Positions 1-5,178 of a stretch of 6,366 nt of DNA are shown here, piece by piece. The DNA lies in contig WGCB01000604.1 of NCBI GenBank assembly GCA_015494005.1, positions 1 to 6,366 of the forward strand, read 5' to 3'. The translations under genes and the position numbers were made by a program. Below the pieces are notes generated by a model that saw only the letters and a program-made list of their open reading frames with translations, did no database searches and was not told the origin of the DNA. Numbering within the stretch: the stretch's first letter is position 1; each line of letters starts with the position of its first letter. The stretch comes from Caldilineaceae bacterium (GTDB lineage Bacteria; Chloroflexota; Anaerolineae; Caldilineales; Caldilineaceae).

Positions 1-899
1 GCCTGGTGGCGGACGGCCATCTGGTCACCGTCCTGACCCGGCGGCCGGATGCGCGACCCCAGGGCCTGCCAGGGGAAGTGCAACTGGTGGCCTGGGACGG
101 GCAGACGGTGGGGGAGTGGGCCCAGGCCCTGAAGGGGGCAGACGGGGTGGTCAACCTAGCCGGCGCGGGCCTGGCCGAGCAGCGTTGGACAGCGGAGCGA
201 AAGCGGATCATCCGGGAGAGCCGCATCCGCGCGGGGGAGGCCCTGGCCCAGGCCGTGGAGCAGGCCAGCCCCCGCCCCGAGGTCTTCGTCCAGGCCTCTG
301 CGGTGGGCTACTACGGCCCCTGCGGCGACGAGATCGTCACCGAGGAACACCCACCGGACGCCGACTTCCTGGCCCAGCTCTGCGTGGAGTGGGAGGCCTC
401 CAGCGCTCGGGTGGAGGCCCTGGGCCTGCGTCGGCCCATCCTCCGCACCGGCGTGGTCCTGAGCCGGGAGGGGGGCGCGCTGCCCCGCATGGTCCTGCCC
501 GTGCGCCTCTTCGTGGGTGGGCCCCTGGGCAACGGCCGCCAGTACTTCCCCTGGATCCACATCGCGGACGAGGTGCGAGCCATCCGCTTCCTCCTGGAGC
601 AGGAGGCCGCCAGCGGGCCCTACAACCTGACCGCGCCCAACCCGGTCACCAACCGGGAATTCATCCGGCTGCTGGGTCGGGTGCTGGGCCGTCCCACCGT
701 GCTGCCTGTGCCGGCCCTGGCCTTGCGCTTGCTCTTCGGCGAGATGGCCACCGTGCTCCTGGACGGTCAGCGGGCCGTGCCCCAGCGCCTCCTGGAGGCC
801 GGCTTCGCCTTCCGTTTCACCCAGGCGGAGGAGGCTCTGCGGGATCTGCTGGGCAAAGGGCAACAGGCGGTCGCTTCCCAGGCAAAGGAGTCGACATAA
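1..899 (+). CDS. TIGR01777-family NAD(P)-binding epimerase-like protein, 5' end missing
   Basis: This is an extended short-chain dehydrogenase/epimerase-like protein of the TIGR01777 group (E. coli YfcH type). The natural substrate of the family is generally unknown. The frame is open to the left edge. The first GTG, at base 6, lies inside the dinucleotide-binding fold (ADGHLVTVLTRRP), so it is not the true start. Roughly 20-25 residues, including the GxxGxxG loop, should lie upstream. Counting from that GTG, the family landmarks are NLAGAG (50-55), SAVGYYG (98-104) with the YYG tyrosine, a following acidic stretch ending in WE, RTGVVLS, and PWIHIADE. The C-terminal DUF1731-like segment contains LLDGQRAVPQRLLEAGFAF, which matches the family ending closely. 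The TAA stop at 897-899 overlaps the ATG of the ABC ATPase, so the two are co-translated. The family call is secure; the biochemical role is not. Confidence 0.93.
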   Translation, partial: LVADGHLVTVLTRRPDARPQGLPGEVQLVAWDGQTVGEWAQALKGADGVVNLAGAGLAEQRWTAERKRIIRESRIRAGEALAQAVEQASPRPEVFVQASAVGYYGPCGDEIVTEEHPPDADFLAQLCVEWEASSARVEALGLRRPILRTGVVLSREGGALPRMVLPVRLFVGGPLGNGRQYFPWIHIADEVRAIRFLLEQEAASGPYNLTAPNPVTNREFIRLLGRVLGRPTVLPVPALALRLLFGEMATVLLDGQRAVPQRLLEAGFAFRFTQAEEALRDLLGKGQQAVASQAKEST

Positions 900-901
900 T
901 G
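884..901 (+). promoter_or_regulatory. Ribosome binding site and stop/start overlap (TAATG) coupling two genes
   Basis: AAAGGAG (884-890) stands 8 nt before ATG 899. The ATG shares its A with the TAA stop of the upstream epimerase-like gene. This fixes the ATPase start and implies translational coupling within one transcript. Confidence 0.85.
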
Positions 902-1654
902 ACGGAAGTGAATGGCGAAGTGGATGACAGTGTCTTGGTGGAAGCCCAGGGTGTGGGCAAAGCCTACGTGACCCAGGCTGGATCGGTGCCTGCCCTGGAG
1001 GGGGTCAACCTGGCCGTGAAGGCGGGGGAGCTGGTGGCCCTGGTGGGGCCTACCGGCAGCGGGAAGACCACGCTGCTCAATCTCCTGGCTGGGCTGGAGA
1101 CGCCGGACGCGGGGGAGGTGGTCCTGGCAGGGGAGGCCCTGGGGCGTTTGAACGAGGACGGCCGGGCGGATCGCCGGGCCCGGCTGGTGGGGATGGTCTT
1201 CCAGCGCTTCAACCTCTTCCCGGGCTTCACCGTGCTGGAGAACGTGGGCCTGCCCCTGCGCCTGATGCGGCGGCCGCCTTTCGACGCCCATCGCCGGGCT
1301 CAGGAGCTCCTGGAGCAGTTCGGCCTGGCGGAGCTGGCGGCCCGCTACCCCGGGGAGCTCTCCCAGGGGCAGCGGCAGTTGGTGGCGGTGGCCCGGGCCC
1401 TGGCCGCGAACCCGCCGCTGATCCTGGCGGACGAGCCCACGGCCAACCTGGACAGCCAGGCGGCTCGGGCCATCCTCTCCCGGCTGCGGGGCCTGGTGGC
1501 CGACGGGGCGCATGGGGTGCTCCTGGCCACCCACGACGTGCGGGCTGCCAGCCACGCGGATCGAGTCCTGAGCCTGCGGGACGGGCGCATCGTCAAGGAG
1601 ACCGTGCTGGAAGACGGCCGGGACAGCCGCTCCGTGCTGGCGGAGCTGGTGTGA
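899..1654 (+). CDS. ABC transporter ATP-binding protein (MacB/LolD-like)
   Basis: A 251-residue nucleotide-binding subunit that would power a membrane permease on the cytoplasmic face. All ATPase motifs are present in order: Walker A GPTGSGKTT (50-58), Q-loop Q102 in VFQRFNLFP, signature LSQGQRQ (154-160), Walker B LILADEP (174-180), D-loop ANLD (182-185) and switch His212 in ATHD. The length and the FQxFNL/ENVxLPL pattern fit the MacB/LolD group, which usually works with FtsX/MacB-type permeases. The signature has Gln where LSGGQ has its second Gly. The start is ATG 899-901, inside TAATG at the end of the preceding gene. AAAGGAG at 884-890 lies 8 nt upstream, giving a good ribosome binding site within the upstream coding sequence. 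No permease follows, because the next gene is convergent. Any partner must be encoded elsewhere or upstream of the window. Substrate is unknown. Confidence 0.95.
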   Translation: MTEVNGEVDDSVLVEAQGVGKAYVTQAGSVPALEGVNLAVKAGELVALVGPTGSGKTTLLNLLAGLETPDAGEVVLAGEALGRLNEDGRADRRARLVGMVFQRFNLFPGFTVLENVGLPLRLMRRPPFDAHRRAQELLEQFGLAELAARYPGELSQGQRQLVAVARALAANPPLILADEPTANLDSQAARAILSRLRGLVADGAHGVLLATHDVRAASHADRVLSLRDGRIVKETVLEDGRDSRSVLAELV

Positions 1655-1680
1655 CCCCAGGCGGAGGCCGAGGAGCCACC

Positions 1681-1716
1681 GGCTAGACTGGGTAATGGCT
1701 AGCGTGATGGCTAGAC
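1681..1716. repeat. Three GGCTAG repeats across the ABC/MazG convergent junction
   Basis: GGCTAG occurs at 1681-1686, 1697-1702 and 1709-1714. The last two lie in adjacent 12-base units (1693-1704 and 1705-1716) that agree at 9 of 12 positions. GGCTAGAC is exact at 1681-1688 and 1709-1716. The right-most copy supplies the TAG stop of the minus-strand MazG-like gene (CTA at 1711-1713). The 56-base gap 1655-1710 shows no clear stem with a T-tract. It may be a worn tandem duplication or a weak transcription end. No function can be assigned. Confidence 0.5.
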
Positions 1717-2289
1717 CGTGCGATTGATACTTCGTTCCTGGCTGAAGCCGTCGGGGTAGCGGCGGCGAAGCTTTTCCACGTTGCGTCGGGCTGGCTCCGA
1801 GAGGCGCCATCCCTTGAGCCAGGCAATGGCGGCTGGGTACCAGAGCCCGTCGCCCATTTCATCCAGCAGCGCGTCATCATTCACCGGCCTGTCGTTCACT
1901 GGCCCCTGGTCCTCCTGAACCGGGGGCTTTTTCGTGTCCGGGACCTCGGCCCGTAGCTGGGCGGCCAGGGTCTGCATGGCCTCTGCCGCAGCCTCCAGCT
2001 GATCCGCCAGCTCCTGGTCGCTGATGGCGTGGCCATGACCGATCTGCTTCTTGAGCTTGTTCAGGAACTCCCCGAAGAGGCCGGTTACCCGGGCAGCTTC
2101 CTGGAGTCGCTCTTCCTCCGGGGAGCGGGGCGTCACCGAGCGAGCGGCCATGGCGCAGAATTCACCCACCTCTCCGGCCCAGGCCACGGACCAGATGAGC
2201 AGCCGTTTCTCCGGCTCCCGCTGGAACTCCCCGGCGGTGCGGATGGCCAGCTGCTGGTAGGCGTCCAGTGTCAAGGGGCTCTCATCCAT
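1711..2289 (-). CDS. MazG-like nucleoside triphosphate pyrophosphohydrolase with internal expansions
   Basis: A 192-residue cytoplasmic protein of the all-alpha MazG-like NTP pyrophosphohydrolase superfamily. These enzymes hydrolyse (d)NTPs to NMP plus PPi, often to clear non-canonical nucleotides. Visible family features are the N-terminal LTLDAYQQLAIRTA, the first metal-binding pair E40/E43 in GEVGEF, KK (80-81) with HGH (85-87), the second pair E144/D147 in DEMGDGLWY, and the C-terminal NVEKLRRRYPDGFS (170-183) with S/N/R at the end. ExxE and ExxD are about 100 residues apart, far more than the usual 12-28. There is extra sequence at about 45-70 and again at about 90-138, the latter low in complexity with a GPVND-RPVND repeat. 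The start is ATG at 2289, with AGGAG (complement of 2297-2301) 7 nt upstream. It is convergent with the ABC gene and divergent from the propeller gene. Activity is likely because all four acidic ligands remain, but this is inferred. Confidence 0.85.
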   Translation of the reverse strand: MDESPLTLDAYQQLAIRTAGEFQREPEKRLLIWSVAWAGEVGEFCAMAARSVTPRSPEEERLQEAARVTGLFGEFLNKLKKQIGHGHAISDQELADQLEAAAEAMQTLAAQLRAEVPDTKKPPVQEDQGPVNDRPVNDDALLDEMGDGLWYPAAIAWLKGWRLSEPARRNVEKLRRRYPDGFSQERSINRTV

Positions 2290-2340
2290 GCACTCTCTCC
2301 TGAAATGCGGTCGGACGATGGCTTGCGGGAATCGCCCGAT

Positions 2341-2370
2341 TTTACAAAGTTTTTACATTTTTTCTGGCAA
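2341..2370 (-). promoter_or_regulatory. Candidate promoter for the MazG-like gene
   Basis: On the minus strand, TTGCCA (complement of 2365-2370; 5 of 6 to the -35 consensus) is followed after 18 nt by TGTAAA (complement of 2341-2346; 4 of 6 to the -10). TAAAAT two bases further downstream is a better -10 hexamer but at a less favourable 20-nt spacing. The -10 lies about 50 nt before the ATG at 2289. It is placed by eye. Confidence 0.35.
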
Positions 2371-2469
2371 ACATGACCAAAATATCACAGGTTTCTGCTG
2401 ATTTTTTCCTGTATTCTGACGTGGATGTGACCCATACCGCAGTACCAATCATCCGCACCAGTTCTGCAG

Positions 2470-2475
2470 AGGAGG
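2470..2475 (+). promoter_or_regulatory. Ribosome binding site for the GTG start of the propeller gene
   Basis: AGGAGG at 2470-2475 lies 10 nt before GTG 2486, in a purine-rich run. It is a textbook Shine-Dalgarno sequence and the main reason to prefer GTG 2486. It competes with GAAGGA at 2515-2520, which is 7 nt before ATG 2528. Confidence 0.6.
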
Positions 2476-2485
2476 AAAGGAAACC

Positions 2486-5080
2486 GTGTCAAATCTCTCC
2501 CCCATCCCCCGTCTGAAGGATCCATCCATGCAGCGACTCCTGACCGTGCTCCTCATTGGCGTCTTGGCCGCGGTGAGTTTCGTGGCCCTGTTCCACAGTG
2601 TGGCTCGGGCCACCACACCCCAGGCCTCCCTGAAGAGCGAGGGCTCGCCCCTCACCACCAAGGTCATCACCCAGACCTGGGAGAACCTGGGCATCTACGG
2701 TGGCATCATCAGCGCGCTAGCAGTGGACTCCACGGACAACCCGCCCCACGGCGTGGCCTACGCGGGGACCACCTCGGGCCAGGGGCTCTACCGCAGCCTG
2801 GACAGCGGCGCTTCCTGGACCGGCGTCTACACCAGCAGCGTCCAGGCTCTGGGCATCAACGAAACGGACCACATCGTCTGGGGCATCAGCCAGCAGGGCA
2901 TCATCACCAGCTCGGATCGAGGCGCCACCTGGAATCCCGTGCCCTACCCCAGCGGCATCTTCGGCTGGGCCCGGCTGGTGGTCAAGGACCGCACCACGCT
3001 CCTGGCCTCGGGCAACACCGTGGCCCGCAGCACGGACGGCGGCGCCACCTGGGCCACGGCCACCCTTCCCTGTAGCGGCTGCCAGGTCACCGGGCTGGCC
3101 TTTGACTCCCTGGGCAGTCGCATCTTCGCGGCCACGAACACCGACGTCTACGTCAGCGACCTCACCACCCTGAGCTTCAGCGTGACAGGCACCGGCCATG
3201 GCATGCAGGGCATCATCTCCCTGGCGGCCAGCCCCCACATCGCGGATCTGCTCTATGCGGGCACCGGCGACCTGGGCGGCTCCGTCCGTCATTCGCTCTT
3301 CCGCAGCACGGACGGCGGCGCCACCTGGAGCAAGATCTATGACGCCGGCAGCGCGGTCGCCTATATCGTCTTCCACCCGGTGCTCACCCAGACGGTCTAC
3401 GTGGCCGGCGCCCAGTATGACGGCACCAGCTTCACGCCCTTGGGCTTCGGGGCGGGGAACAGCCACCTGGCTATCCATGCCTCTGCCCCCTACACCATGT
3501 ACGGGACCCTGGACCAGGGCGTCAACCGCAGCACGGACGGCGGCGTCAGCTTCGAGCCGGTGAACCAGGGCATCGACGGCGTGGTGGTCCAGGATTTCGC
3601 GCAGAACCCCCGGGACCTGGGCGTCTTCTTCGTGAACACCAAGAACGGCCTGGGACGCACCTTCGATGGCGGCGACACCTGGGACTTCCCCTTCGGCTTC
3701 AGCCACTTCGGTGGCGCGGTGGCCGCACCCTACTCGGACACCACCTACACCCAGCGGGCCTTCCTGGGCGAGTTCTTCAGCAGCGACTACGGCGATAGCA
3801 TCATGCCTCTGGGCAACCCCTCCCTGCGCAGCCAGATCGAGGGCAGTGGATGCACCAACTGCTTCGCCGTGATCAATGGCATCGACGCCGACCCGGCCAA
3901 CCCCGACATCGTCTACGCGGCCGTGGGTGGCTTCCACAACCCCACGGGCAGCAAGGAGGAGGCCCACGGCGGCATGTGGGCGTCCAGTGACGGCGGCACC
4001 ACCTGGACTCAGCACACCACGGACTACAGCGCCGCCTACGCCACCCTGCCCTACACCACGCCGGCCCGGCTCGTGGCCTTCAGCCAGGGAGGGACGGCCT
4101 ACGCGGTTCTGGGCGACTTCCGCAACCACACGAACTTCGGCGGGAACGTCTTCGGCGGGGTGATCAGCCGCACCACCACCAGCGCCTGGCATCTCCTGGA
4201 CACCACGACCAATCCCATCACCGCCTCGGTGGAGGGGCTGGCCATCGATCCCAACAACCCCTTGCACATCTGGGTGGGCACCGGGTATCCCCAATCCCGC
4301 CTCTTCCACTCAGAGGATGGCGGCGTCTCCTGGGACGACCGGACCCCGGCCGGGCCCTCCATGGGAGCCTTCCAGGCCATCGCGGTGCATCCGACCAACA
4401 GCCAGATCGTGTTCGCGGCGGCCCGCAACGACGTCTACTTCAGCGACGACGACGGCCTGACCTGGACCCTCCTGCCCAAGCCACCCACCGGTGAAGCCAC
4501 CGCGGAGGCGATCCAGCGCATCCTCCTGCCCATCCTGCCCCCGGCCTCGGTGACAGGGCTGAGCGGCTCGGTCACCGGCGGCACTCCGGGCGCTCAGCTG
4601 AACCTGAGCTGGACCAACCCAGCTGACGGCCGCTTCCAGGGGGTGATCATCCGAGGGGACGCCAGCAAGATGCCTCGCACCTCCGTGGAAGGCACGGACC
4701 ACGGCGCCATCATCAGCCCTACCAACAGCGCTACCATTCCGCTTCCGGCCAACCCCTACTCGGTGACGGTTATCCCCTACGACAGCCAGGGACGGTACGG
4801 GTTGGGGACCCAGGTGGTGGTGAACGGCAGCACGGTGACCGTGCTGGGCAGCGGTTCCCGTTTCCAGCTCCAGGCCGCCGCGGCCCAGGGCAAGGACTCG
4901 GTGGTGGCGGGCACGCCCAACGGTCTCTTCCAGCTGCCCCTGGACGGTGTGTTGGACAATCCCAATCCGGATCCGACCCCGACCCCAGACCCGAGCCCTA
5001 CCCCAAATCCAACGCCAACACCGAATCCGACGCCGACTCCTGGCCCGCAGCAGATCTTCCTGCCGCTGGTGAATCGCTAA
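2486..5080 (+). CDS. Secreted Asp-box (BNR) beta-propeller protein with Fn3-like domain and FLPLVNR tail
   Basis: An 864-residue exported protein of the sortilin/Vps10-like, BNR-repeat propeller type; function unknown. A hydrophobic segment at about 18-36 followed by VARA|TT (cleavage after A42) gives a signal peptide. If translation begins at ATG 2528 (M15, with GAAGGA 7 nt upstream) the signal peptide is compact and classical. Nine Asp-boxes (S-x-D-x-G-x-T/S-W/F) begin at residues 103, 141, 181, 273, 348, 391, 499, 608 and 652. Spacings of 38-44, or about two to two-and-a-half times that, suggest blades without a box between them and roughly 14 blades in total, perhaps two propellers. Two cysteine pairs, CSGC (196-199) and CTNC (456-459), may form disulfides. 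An Fn3-like beta domain covers about 685-782. A PT/PN/PD linker (824-854) precedes the last ten residues, QQIFLPLVNR. No sialidase RIP motif is seen. It probably acts on the surface or outside the cell, in binding rather than catalysis. It appears to be a single-gene unit. Confidence 0.88.
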   Translation: MSNLSPIPRLKDPSMQRLLTVLLIGVLAAVSFVALFHSVARATTPQASLKSEGSPLTTKVITQTWENLGIYGGIISALAVDSTDNPPHGVAYAGTTSGQGLYRSLDSGASWTGVYTSSVQALGINETDHIVWGISQQGIITSSDRGATWNPVPYPSGIFGWARLVVKDRTTLLASGNTVARSTDGGATWATATLPCSGCQVTGLAFDSLGSRIFAATNTDVYVSDLTTLSFSVTGTGHGMQGIISLAASPHIADLLYAGTGDLGGSVRHSLFRSTDGGATWSKIYDAGSAVAYIVFHPVLTQTVYVAGAQYDGTSFTPLGFGAGNSHLAIHASAPYTMYGTLDQGVNRSTDGGVSFEPVNQGIDGVVVQDFAQNPRDLGVFFVNTKNGLGRTFDGGDTWDFPFGFSHFGGAVAAPYSDTTYTQRAFLGEFFSSDYGDSIMPLGNPSLRSQIEGSGCTNCFAVINGIDADPANPDIVYAAVGGFHNPTGSKEEAHGGMWASSDGGTTWTQHTTDYSAAYATLPYTTPARLVAFSQGGTAYAVLGDFRNHTNFGGNVFGGVISRTTTSAWHLLDTTTNPITASVEGLAIDPNNPLHIWVGTGYPQSRLFHSEDGGVSWDDRTPAGPSMGAFQAIAVHPTNSQIVFAAARNDVYFSDDDGLTWTLLPKPPTGEATAEAIQRILLPILPPASVTGLSGSVTGGTPGAQLNLSWTNPADGRFQGVIIRGDASKMPRTSVEGTDHGAIISPTNSATIPLPANPYSVTVIPYDSQGRYGLGTQVVVNGSTVTVLGSGSRFQLQAAAAQGKDSVVAGTPNGLFQLPLDGVLDNPNPDPTPTPDPSPTPNPTPTPNPTPTPGPQQIFLPLVNR
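3025..3052 (+). repeat. Asp-box DNA repeat, copy 1
   Basis: These 28 bases are identical to 3301-3328 and encode RSTDGGATW (residues 181-189). The first 20 bases recur at 3526-3545. This points to recent duplication or gene conversion between propeller blades, because the flanking sequence is not conserved. Confidence 0.85.
3301..3328 (+). repeat. Asp-box DNA repeat, copy 2
   Basis: This is an exact 28-base match to 3025-3052, located 276 bases (92 codons) downstream in the same frame and encoding residues 273-281. The distance is about two propeller blades. Confidence 0.85.
3526..3545 (+). repeat. Asp-box DNA repeat, partial copy 3
   Basis: Twenty bases match the start of copies 1 and 2. 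The unit then diverges to encode RSTDGGVSF (348-356), in which Phe replaces the usual Trp of the Asp-box. Confidence 0.8.
4955..5047 (+). repeat. Pro-Thr/Asn/Asp-rich linker repeat inside the propeller gene
   Basis: Residues 824-854 are alternating proline with T, N, D or S (NP-DP-TP-TP style), forming an extended linker between the folded domains and the C-terminal tail. The DNA uses mixed Pro codons (ccg, ccc, cca, cct), Thr codons (acg, aca, act, acc) and aat for Asn, whereas the body of the gene strongly prefers ccc, acc and aac. Confidence 0.85.
5048..5077 (+). other. Conserved-looking C-terminal tail (QQIFLPLVNR), possible sorting tag
   Basis: These are the last ten codons before TAA 5078-5080. 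A short hydrophobic strand-like FLPLV ends in a basic Arg directly after a PT-rich linker. I recall similar Y/F-LPL-V/I-x-R endings on many exported proteins of Chloroflexota such as Caldilinea-type genomes. A role in sorting or anchoring is inference. It is not an LPXTG motif and has no following transmembrane helix. Confidence 0.5.
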
Positions 5081-5148
5081 CTCAGGCAGGCAGCCCAAGC
5101 AGCGGACGGTAGCCTGGGCTGGCTCGGAAACAGTCATCCAGATGGTCG

Positions 5149-5176
5149 ACGGGGGCACGAACGTTCGTGCCCCCGT
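5149..5176. terminator. Perfect 28-bp palindrome, likely bidirectional terminator hairpin
   Basis: The half-site ACGGGGGCACGAAC is followed immediately by its exact reverse complement, centred between 5162 and 5163 on AACGTT. As RNA it gives a GC-rich stem of about 12 bp with a 4-nt loop, on either strand. It sits 68 nt after the propeller stop and only 2 nt after the oxidoreductase stop, so it serves a convergent pair. Neither side carries a U-tract, so it departs from the classic intrinsic terminator. A protein-binding palindrome is the alternative. Confidence 0.7.
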
Positions 5177-5178
5177 TG

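Larger units (their letters stand above)
2290..2485. other. Divergent intergenic region with AT-rich core
   Basis: This 196-base gap separates the MazG-like gene (-) from the secreted propeller gene (+), so it must hold both promoters. Its core, about 2339-2419, is strikingly AT-rich against GC-rich flanks, with T-runs at 2351-2363 and 2402-2407 and TTTTACA twice (2340-2346 and 2351-2357). For the plus strand the only -10-like hexamer I noticed is TATTCT at 2412-2417, without a good -35, so I do not call a plus promoter. No convincing operator or riboswitch is seen. Confidence 0.6.

Noticed and set aside
116..898. Upstream extension of the ABC ATPase frame through the epimerase-like gene.
   Set aside because: The extension is Pro/Gly/Arg-rich shadow sequence. 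The ATPase begins naturally at ATG 899 with a good ribosome binding site.
2385..2430. TCACA (2385-2389) and TGTGA (2426-2430) as a CRP/FNR-like operator.
   Set aside because: The half-sites face the wrong way for a CRP site, are 36 bases apart, and lack the rest of the consensus.
3025..3545. Asp-box DNA repeats as a CRISPR-like or mobile repeat array.
   Set aside because: The repeats are in frame, encode a known protein motif, are irregularly spaced and lie inside one continuous gene.
2717..4309. A 530-codon open frame antisense to the propeller gene.
   Set aside because: Its Gly/Ala/Val/His-rich translation repeats in step with the Asp-boxes on the other strand. It shows no domain, and the sense frame has a signal peptide and motifs.
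2486..5080. Propeller protein as an exo-sialidase.
   Set aside because: Asp-boxes occur in sialidases, but the N-terminal F/Y-R-I-P motif is absent, and the same boxes are common in non-enzymatic propellers.
5045..5080. C-terminal tail as an LPXTG sortase signal.
   Set aside because: FLPLVNR is at the extreme C-terminus, has no Thr-Gly after LP, and is not followed by a hydrophobic helix and basic tail.
5091..5121. Inverted repeat CAGCCCA (5091-5097) and TGGGCTG (5115-5121) just after the propeller stop as its own terminator.
   Set aside because: It has only 7 bp of stem with a 17-nt loop and no T-tract. The nearby perfect palindrome is a much stronger candidate.
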